Source: UBA11373 sp035291545 (GTDB lineage: Bacteria > Actinomycetota > Acidimicrobiia > Spongiisociales > UBA11373). From it: a stretch of 41,178 nt of DNA. Position 1 is the first letter of the stretch. Every line of letters starts with the position of its first letter. This document shows, in pieces, positions 36,986-41,178 of this stretch. Location of the stretch: assembly GCA_035291545.1 (NCBI GenBank), contig DATDRW010000090.1:1-41178 (forward strand), read 5' to 3'. The position numbers were made by a program, and so were the translations under genes. Below the pieces are notes generated by a model. That model saw nothing but the letters and a program-made list of their open reading frames with translations, made no database searches and was not told the origin of the DNA.

Positions 36986-38362
36986 TCAGAGCATGACGGT
37001 GGCGATCGCCAGGAACCCGCCGAACCCGACCATGTCGGTGATCATCGTCATGAAGATGTTCGAGGCCATCGCCGGGTCCTGACCGAGCCGGTACAACACC
37101 AGGGGGATGCTGCTTCCGGCGAGATTGGCGATCACGAGGTTCGCCTGGGCCGCCAGAGCTATCACGAGGCCGATCCGCGGGCTGTGGGTGAATCCGCCGG
37201 CGATGAGGCCGGACATCACGCCGACCGCAAACCCGTTGACCAGGCCGATGAGGAGCGAGCGGGTGAGGACCCTCCGGATCTGCCCGCCGGGGACCCCGTC
37301 GACCGCCATCGCCCTGATGACCACCGCCTGGCTCTGTGCTCCGCTGTTGCCTCCCACCGACGCCACCACGGGCATGTATGCGGCGAGCACCGCCACCTCG
37401 CTGATGATCGGCTCGAATCGGCTCACCACCAGCGCCACCGCGAGGGCGGTGCCCAGGTTCACCGCCGTCCACGGGAGCCGGTGCAGTACCGACCTGTGGA
37501 ACGGCGTGTAGATGGTCTCCTCGACACCGGCGCCCACCATTGCCGCAATGTCCTCGCTGGCCTCGCGCTGTACCGCTTCGATGACGTCGTCGATCGCGAC
37601 GATCCCGAGCAGCACGTTGCGGGCGTCGACAACCGGCAGCGCCAGGAGCCCGTAGCGCTGGATCAGGTCCGCCACCTGCTCGCGGTCCGCCTCCGGACGA
37701 ACGGTCACCGGCTTTGTGACCATCACATCGTCAAGAGCAGTCAGGGGACGGGCGAACACGAGCTCGCGGAAAGACACGACCCCGGCGAGGCGCCCGTCGC
37801 GCTCGACGACGTACACGTAGTTCATGTTTTCGAGACCCTCGTGGAGCCGGCGCAGAGCCTCGATCGCTTCCCCGGCGCTCATTCCTGTGGAGAGCGTGGC
37901 GGGATCGGGCATCATCAATCCTCCGGCGGAGTCCGCCGGATACCTGAGGATGTCGAGGATCTCATCGACGCGCCCGTGCTCCATGGCGTCGAAGATTGCG
38001 TCGCGGGCCCCCGAATCGAGGTGGCCGACGATGTCGGCCGCCTCCTCGGGCGGGAGCTCGGTTACGGCCGCGGCCGCATCCGAAAGGCTGAGCCCCTCGA
38101 GCACTTCGGCGGCCGCCTGCTCGTGCATCTCCTCCAGCACGTCGGCCGCATCGCCCGGCTCGAGGTCGGACATCAACTCGGCGGCACTCTCCTCGTCGAT
38201 CGCCTCGAGGATGTCGGCGGCGTCCTGCGGGTCCGACCCGGCGAGCGCGGTCCATTCGGCCTCGTGCGCGTCGAAGTAGTCGGCGGCCTCAGCCGGCCGG
38301 CGGCGCGCCAGGTCGCGCAGCGCCACGGCGAGATCCCGGGGACGGCGGAGTCGCAGCTTCAT
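36986..38362 (-). CDS. mgtE: MgtE-family magnesium transporter/channel
   Basis: 458 aa. N-terminal helical superhelix (about 20-135; repeated DAADILEAIDEESAAEL-type helices with acidic Mg-sensing residues), two CBS domains (about 150-268; YVVERDGRLAGVVSFREL, LPVVDARNVLLGIVAIDDV), then five C-terminal membrane helices with PVVASVGGNSGAQSQAV, the pore signature. The cytoplasmic part closes the pore when Mg2+ is plentiful. No M-box riboswitch is apparent upstream; instead there are heptamer arrays and a hairpin cluster. Confidence 0.95.
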   Translation of the reverse strand: MKLRLRRPRDLAVALRDLARRRPAEAADYFDAHEAEWTALAGSDPQDAADILEAIDEESAAELMSDLEPGDAADVLEEMHEQAAAEVLEGLSLSDAAAAVTELPPEEAADIVGHLDSGARDAIFDAMEHGRVDEILDILRYPADSAGGLMMPDPATLSTGMSAGEAIEALRRLHEGLENMNYVYVVERDGRLAGVVSFRELVFARPLTALDDVMVTKPVTVRPEADREQVADLIQRYGLLALPVVDARNVLLGIVAIDDVIEAVQREASEDIAAMVGAGVEETIYTPFHRSVLHRLPWTAVNLGTALAVALVVSRFEPIISEVAVLAAYMPVVASVGGNSGAQSQAVVIRAMAVDGVPGGQIRRVLTRSLLIGLVNGFAVGVMSGLIAGGFTHSPRIGLVIALAAQANLVIANLAGSSIPLVLYRLGQDPAMASNIFMTMITDMVGFGGFLAIATVML

Positions 38363-38586
38363 CGGTGTGGCGATTCAAGCAGGGGGTCGGCCTCCAGCCT
38401 CCAGCCTCCAGCCGGAAAGCCTGCTGCATGCAGCATGCAGCCCCGATCACGGTGACCGTGCGGCTCGGACCCACGCCGCGGCGGCCACCGGGGATCGGGT
38501 CCCTTGCCGGCAGGGAGCATCGCGGGCGACGGGTAACGGGTAACGGGCGACGGGCGACGGGCGACGGGCGACGGGGAGCCGACCAA
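38363..38586. repeat. Heptamer arrays upstream of mgtE (CCTCCAG, ATGCAGC, GGGCGAC types)
   Basis: CCTCCAG three times at 38391-38411; ATGCAGC twice at 38428-38441; then GGGCGAC, GGGTAAC twice, GGGCGAC four times and GGGGAGC at 38524-38579. Three different units share the 7-bp period within 190 bp. The first block is 28 bp upstream of the mgtE start codon, so it lies in the promoter or leader. No gene is present. Confidence 0.92.
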
Positions 38587-38696
38587 GGATCGGCCCGCGG
38601 TGGAAACCGCGGGCCGATCCCGGTGGGTGGCAGGCCCTCGAGGGGGGCACGAGGACCTGCGGGTGGGGTGGCCCCGGTAAAGGGGCCACCGGGGCC
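38587..38696. ncRNA. Cluster of strong hairpins with a switchable third stem
   Basis: Hairpin A, 38587-38620: perfect 15-bp stem, GGAA loop. Hairpin B, 38630-38660: 11-bp stem with one G-T pair. Hairpin C, 38667-38690: GGTGGCCCC with GGGGCCACC. The same region can instead pair GGCCCCGGT (38670-38678) with ACCGGGGCC (38688-38696), which excludes C. It lies downstream of the leftward acyl-CoA dehydrogenase stop (38729) and upstream of mgtE. It is at least a strong terminator; the two exclusive folds suggest a structured RNA. Confidence 0.55.
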
Positions 38697-38728
38697 GGAA
38701 TGCTACCGCACGATGGCGGCGACACAAA

Positions 38729-39964
38729 TCAAGTGTTCTTGGCGAGTTGTGCGAACGCCGGCTCGCGATCCGTGCGGGGCTCGCGGGGCAGATCGAGCAC
38801 CCGCTCCCCGATGATGTTGCGCATGATCTCGTCGGTTCCCCCGGCGATACGGATTCCGGGATACCCGAGAAAGGCGAGCGTCCACTGGCCTCCCGCCAGG
38901 GCGTCGGCTCCGGCGAGCATGCCCCGGCCGCCCTGCGCCTCCACTGCAAAGTTGGCGATCCGATCGAGCAGGTCGCCGATGGCGAGTTTGGCGACGGACC
39001 CCTCGGCGGTGGGGATCTCGCCGCGCTCGATCTTGGCGATGATCCGTCCGGCGTGGAATGCCAGCACCCGGGTACGGACCATGATGTCGACTGCCCGGTC
39101 CCGCATCACGGGATCCGACCTGGGGTCGACCCCGGTCACCCGGGCGACCTCGGCGAGCAGTCTCAGCAGGGCCTCGTTGCCGGAGGCTCCGGCCAGTGCC
39201 CCGAGTGCCCCGATCGAGGCACGCTCGTTCATCAGCGTGGTGACGGCGATCGACCATCCCATCCCCGGAGACCCGAGCACCGCGTCGGCGGGCACCCGGG
39301 CGTCGTCGAAGAACACCTCGGTGAAGTTGGAGCCGCCGGTCATCTGGCGCAATGGCCTCACGACGACACCGGGTTGTTCCATGTCGATGATGAAGTACGT
39401 CATCCCGCCGTGCTTGGGGACGTCGGGGTCGGAGCGGGCGATCAGCATGCCCCACTTGGAGTAGTGGGCGCCGCTGGTCCACACCTTCTGCCCATTCACG
39501 ACCCATTCGTCACCGTCGCGCACGGCGCGGGTTTGCACCGAGGCGACGTCACTCCCGGCGTTCGGCTCCGAGAACAATTGGCACCAGATCTCTTCGCCGC
39601 GCAGCATCGGCCGCAGCCAGCGCTCCTTTTGCTCATCGGTGCCCCAGGAGAGGACGGTGGGTCCGCCCATCCCGATGCCGATCCCAAAGATCTCGACCGG
39701 AAGGTCGTAGCGAGCGGACTCCTGGGTCCAGGCGATCTGATGGATCGGAGTGAGGTCGCGTCCCCCATAGGCCTTCGGCCAGGTGATGCCGGTGAACCCC
39801 GCTTCGGCGACTCGGGCCTGCCAGTGCCGGGACCGCTCCACGTACCCGGCCTCGTCGGCCCGCTCCGGGAACAACACGGCGGGATTGTCCTCGATGGTGC
39901 GGAGGGGAACGTTTGCCTCGAGCCAGCCGCGGGCCTCGGCGCGAAAGTCGTCGACCGAGATCAT
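38729..39964 (-). CDS. Acyl-CoA dehydrogenase
   Basis: 411 aa. N-terminal helical domain (WLEANVP, GITWPKAYGGRDLTPIHQIAW), FAD/beta domain with CQLFSEPNAGSDVASVQTRA and VNGQKVWTSGAHYSKWGMLIARS, C-terminal helical domain with GTDEIMRNIIGERVLDLPREPR. Membership of the FadE17/18-like actinobacterial group (steroid side chain or long-chain acyl-CoA) is suggested by WTSGAHYS and IRIAGGTDEIMRN. It oxidises acyl-CoA with FAD. ATG 39964 lies 6 nt after TACGCT, so it is leaderless. The P-loop-like gene is 37 bp upstream in the same direction. Confidence 0.92.
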   Translation of the reverse strand: MISVDDFRAEARGWLEANVPLRTIEDNPAVLFPERADEAGYVERSRHWQARVAEAGFTGITWPKAYGGRDLTPIHQIAWTQESARYDLPVEIFGIGIGMGGPTVLSWGTDEQKERWLRPMLRGEEIWCQLFSEPNAGSDVASVQTRAVRDGDEWVVNGQKVWTSGAHYSKWGMLIARSDPDVPKHGGMTYFIIDMEQPGVVVRPLRQMTGGSNFTEVFFDDARVPADAVLGSPGMGWSIAVTTLMNERASIGALGALAGASGNEALLRLLAEVARVTGVDPRSDPVMRDRAVDIMVRTRVLAFHAGRIIAKIERGEIPTAEGSVAKLAIGDLLDRIANFAVEAQGGRGMLAGADALAGGQWTLAFLGYPGIRIAGGTDEIMRNIIGERVLDLPREPRTDREPAFAQLAKNT

Positions 39965-39970
39965 GGGCGG

Positions 39971-39976
39971 AGCGTA
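39971..39976 (-). promoter_or_regulatory. -10 box of the acyl-CoA dehydrogenase
   Basis: TACGCT on the minus strand, 6 nt before ATG 39964; no Shine-Dalgarno. Confidence 0.5.
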
Positions 39977-40001
39977 GGACGCCTGTCGAGCGCCCCCGCC
40001 G

Positions 40002-40577
40002 TCAGCGAACGGCCGCAGGAAGGCCGATGAGGTGCTCCACGATCGCCGCCCAGTCGAAGGTCTCGTTGACCTCCGACGCCTTGACGGTGATGAGGCGATC
40101 GTCGCTCACGTATTCGGGCACGATCTGATCGAGGATCGCCTCGATCTCATCCCGGAAGGCGTCGTTGGTGCTGCGCACCCCGTCGGGGAGTAGGGCGACA
40201 TCCGGGAACAACCGCACGAAGAGGTTGTAGGTTCGGGACCATCGGCGCACCAGCGGCTCGACGTCGAAGGGATCGGCGCCCCCCGTCACTCGGAGGAAGT
40301 AGGCAAAGTTGTCGACCACGGCCCGGTCGGTCACCAGGACATCGGCCCGTTTGCGGAGCTCCAATTCCTGCTGGATCTGCGTCATGAGCACCCAGAGTTG
40401 CGCCTCCGGAGTCGCTCCCTCGTTGAACCCGAGGGGGTTGAACCGGACCACCTCGCGACCCACCTCGACGCTGTGCCCACTGCGGCCGACGGCTCCCGCG
40501 AACGAGTGGACGGCGTTGGTCTTGCGCACCGAGTGAGATCCGATGAAGGCGATCTTGGCGGAGGTAGTCGGCGTCAT
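40002..40577 (-). CDS. NadR/AAA_28-like P-loop protein with altered Walker A
   Basis: 191 aa from ATG 40577. It starts KIAFIGSHSVRKTNAVHSFAGAV: the position of a Walker A loop, but GSHSVRKT lacks the last Gly (GxxxxGKT becomes GxxxxRKT). Next come EVVRFNPLGFNEGATPEAQLWVLMTQIQQELEL, VLVTDRAVVDNFAYFLRV (the Walker B-like DR motif of the NadR/AAA_28 kinases) and a helical end (FRDEIEAILDQIV). The family includes nicotinamide-riboside kinase-like and small nucleotide kinases. Whether it binds ATP is doubtful. A TAGCGT box lies 11 nt upstream of the ATG. Confidence 0.75.
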   Translation of the reverse strand: MTPTTSAKIAFIGSHSVRKTNAVHSFAGAVGRSGHSVEVGREVVRFNPLGFNEGATPEAQLWVLMTQIQQELELRKRADVLVTDRAVVDNFAYFLRVTGGADPFDVEPLVRRWSRTYNLFVRLFPDVALLPDGVRSTNDAFRDEIEAILDQIVPEYVSDDRLITVKASEVNETFDWAAIVEHLIGLPAAVR

Positions 40578-40634
40578 CGGCGGTTCGCACGCTAGTGAGC
40601 GCGAGAGCCAAGTTCCACTCGTGTGGTTTCTTCG
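40578..40634. other. Start of the intergenic gap before the mini-SelD gene
   Basis: Promoter region of the leftward P-loop-like gene (-10 TAGCGT at 40594-40589). The rest of the 300-bp gap up to 40877 is almost filled by heptamer arrays. Confidence 0.45.
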
Positions 40635-40827
40635 TCGCCCGTCGCCCGTCGCCCGTCGCCCGTTGCCCGTTTCCTGTTGCCCGTTTCCCGTTGCCCGTCG
40701 CCGGTCGCCCGTTGCCCGTTGCCCGCAAGAGGCGCTCGACGCGGTATCGCCCATTGCCCATTGCCTCCGAACTCAACCAGGTCCGTCTCTCTGGACGAAT
40801 TGCGAATTGCCAATTGCCAATTGCCAA
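40635..40827. repeat. Heptamer arrays, TCGCCCG/TTGCCCG, TGCCCAT and TTGCCAA types
   Basis: Thirteen units at 40635-40725 (TCGCCCG, TTGCCCG, TTTCCTG, TTTCCCG and TCGCCGG mixed), three at 40748-40768 (CGCCCAT, TGCCCAT, TGCCTCC), and TTGCGAA followed by three TTGCCAA at 40800-40827. The first block is the reverse complement of the GGGCGAC/GGGCAAC type. It is the longest group in the window and ends 25 bp before the promoter of the SelD-like gene. Confidence 0.95.
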
Positions 40828-40852
40828 TCGAGGGGCGCGCTGTTCGCGGCGG

Positions 40853-40858
40853 TACCCT
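40853..40858 (+). promoter_or_regulatory. -10 box of the mini-SelD gene
   Basis: TACCCT, followed by a 19-nt leader with GAGGAGG before GTG 40878. Confidence 0.45.
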
Positions 40859-40877
40859 CGGCCGCGAGGAGGTGACC

Positions 40878-41156
40878 GTGGAGCGTCTCACGTCGTACTC
40901 GCACGGGGCAGGCTGCGCCTGCAAGCTCGCCCCTGGTGAGTTGGCGCAGGTCCTGCGCCGTTTAGACGACCTACCGGCCACCCGGCATCCGGATGTCCTC
41001 GTCGGGATCCACGGATCGGACGACGCCGGCGTGTTCCGGCTCATCGGCGAGGAGCGGGTCGGTGCGCTCCTCTCCGGTCTCACCCGGGGTGCGGTGTTCG
41101 CCGCGGTGATCGGACGATTCACCGGGGATCATGCCGGCACGGTGCGGGTCGCGTGA
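40878..41156 (+). CDS. Miniature selenophosphate-synthetase-like protein (internally deleted SelD)
   Basis: 92 aa from GTG 40878 with GAGGAGG at good spacing. Residues 1-55 match the SelD N-terminus: RLTSYSHGAGCACK with the catalytic Cys13 and Lys16, LAQVL, HPDVLVGIHGSDDAG. Residues 56-92 (GEERVGALLSGL, AAVIGRFTG, GTVRV) match the extreme C-terminus of SelD (usual length about 340). About 230-250 residues, including most of the ATP-binding domains, are absent, and the reading frame is kept. It cannot be a normal selenide-water dikinase. It may be a natural remnant, a regulatory or selenium-binding peptide, or an assembly collapse. Confidence 0.75.
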   Translation: MERLTSYSHGAGCACKLAPGELAQVLRRLDDLPATRHPDVLVGIHGSDDAGVFRLIGEERVGALLSGLTRGAVFAAVIGRFTGDHAGTVRVA

Positions 41157-41178
41157 ACGACTCGGAGCGCCTGCAGGC
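41153..41178 (+). CDS. Possible start of the next gene (beyond window)
   Basis: GTG 41153 overlaps the mini-SelD stop by 4 bp (GTGA) and opens MNDSERLQ to the window edge. The overlap style is the one used throughout the window for coupled genes. selA or another selenium gene would be a natural neighbour, but eight codons cannot show it. Confidence 0.35.

Noticed and set aside
38363..38586. M-box magnesium riboswitch upstream of mgtE
   Set aside because: None of the conserved M-box core is visible on the minus strand; the region is heptamer arrays.
40635..40827. CRISPR array
   Set aside because: Units are 7 bp with no spacers, and there are no cas genes.
1..41178. tRNA or rRNA genes
   Set aside because: I found no T-loop/acceptor-stem combination or rRNA-like segment, though I could not run a covariance search.

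Overview
This is a high-GC (roughly 70%) chromosomal segment of an actinobacterium. The gene content points to a deep-branching, probably uncultured lineage, and Acidimicrobiia or a relative is my guess rather than something shown. The supporting markers are clpS followed by a DUF2017 gene, glnE, an F420-type PPOX protein, an XRE regulator paired with an HbhA-like protein, a Gram-positive-style tad locus and many leaderless-looking promoters. I see no phage, insertion sequence, CRISPR array, tRNA or rRNA.

Layout. 1-1604: start of a secreted NHL-propeller/FG-GAP protein that runs off the left edge. 2100-5764: a leftward metal-uptake operon (DtxR-family regulator, FTR1 iron permease, cupredoxin lipoprotein, MalE-like lipoprotein, small zinc-ribbon protein) headed by a perfect 24-bp palindrome over the regulator's start. 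5870-8607: an orphan DNA methyltransferase and a CHASE histidine kinase. 8706-14299: a compact ten-gene tad/Flp pilus operon in which most neighbouring genes overlap. 14436-16046: a structured RNA candidate, a small 17-residue-repeat secreted protein and a membrane protein. 16123-19578: vapBC, a membrane alpha/beta-hydrolase-like protein, a conserved unknown and a 41-aa acidic protein. 19594-22846: a diguanylate cyclase, HTH-clpS-DUF2017, and ald. 22927-27122: a histidine kinase, an Ig-like membrane protein, a MobA-like nucleotidyltransferase and a helix-hairpin-helix protein. 27204-29136: an HbhA/MLDS-like protein and its XRE regulator, divergent from DAHP synthase. 29192-34894: glnE, a class IV aminotransferase, ATP-type PEP carboxykinase and a coupled unknown. 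34943-36790: an F420/PPOX protein, a broken small membrane gene, an RRM protein with a leader and terminator, and a CDF-like protein. 36986-41178: mgtE, a dense hairpin region, an acyl-CoA dehydrogenase, a P-loop-like protein and a miniature SelD.

The most striking feature is spread over the whole window. Many intergenic gaps carry short tandem arrays with the same 7-bp period but different unit sequences (GGGCGTC/GGGCGAC types, CGTTTCC, TGCCTGG, AGTCTCC, CCTCCAG, ATGCAGC, TTGCCAA). I found none inside a confident coding region. One of them, between aroF and glnE, folds into a long hairpin between two facing stop codons. Second is a 92-aa SelD-like ORF that joins the catalytic N-terminus of selenophosphate synthetase directly to its extreme C-terminus. 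Third is a set of TANNNT boxes 6-8 nt upstream of start codons, suggesting widespread leaderless transcription.
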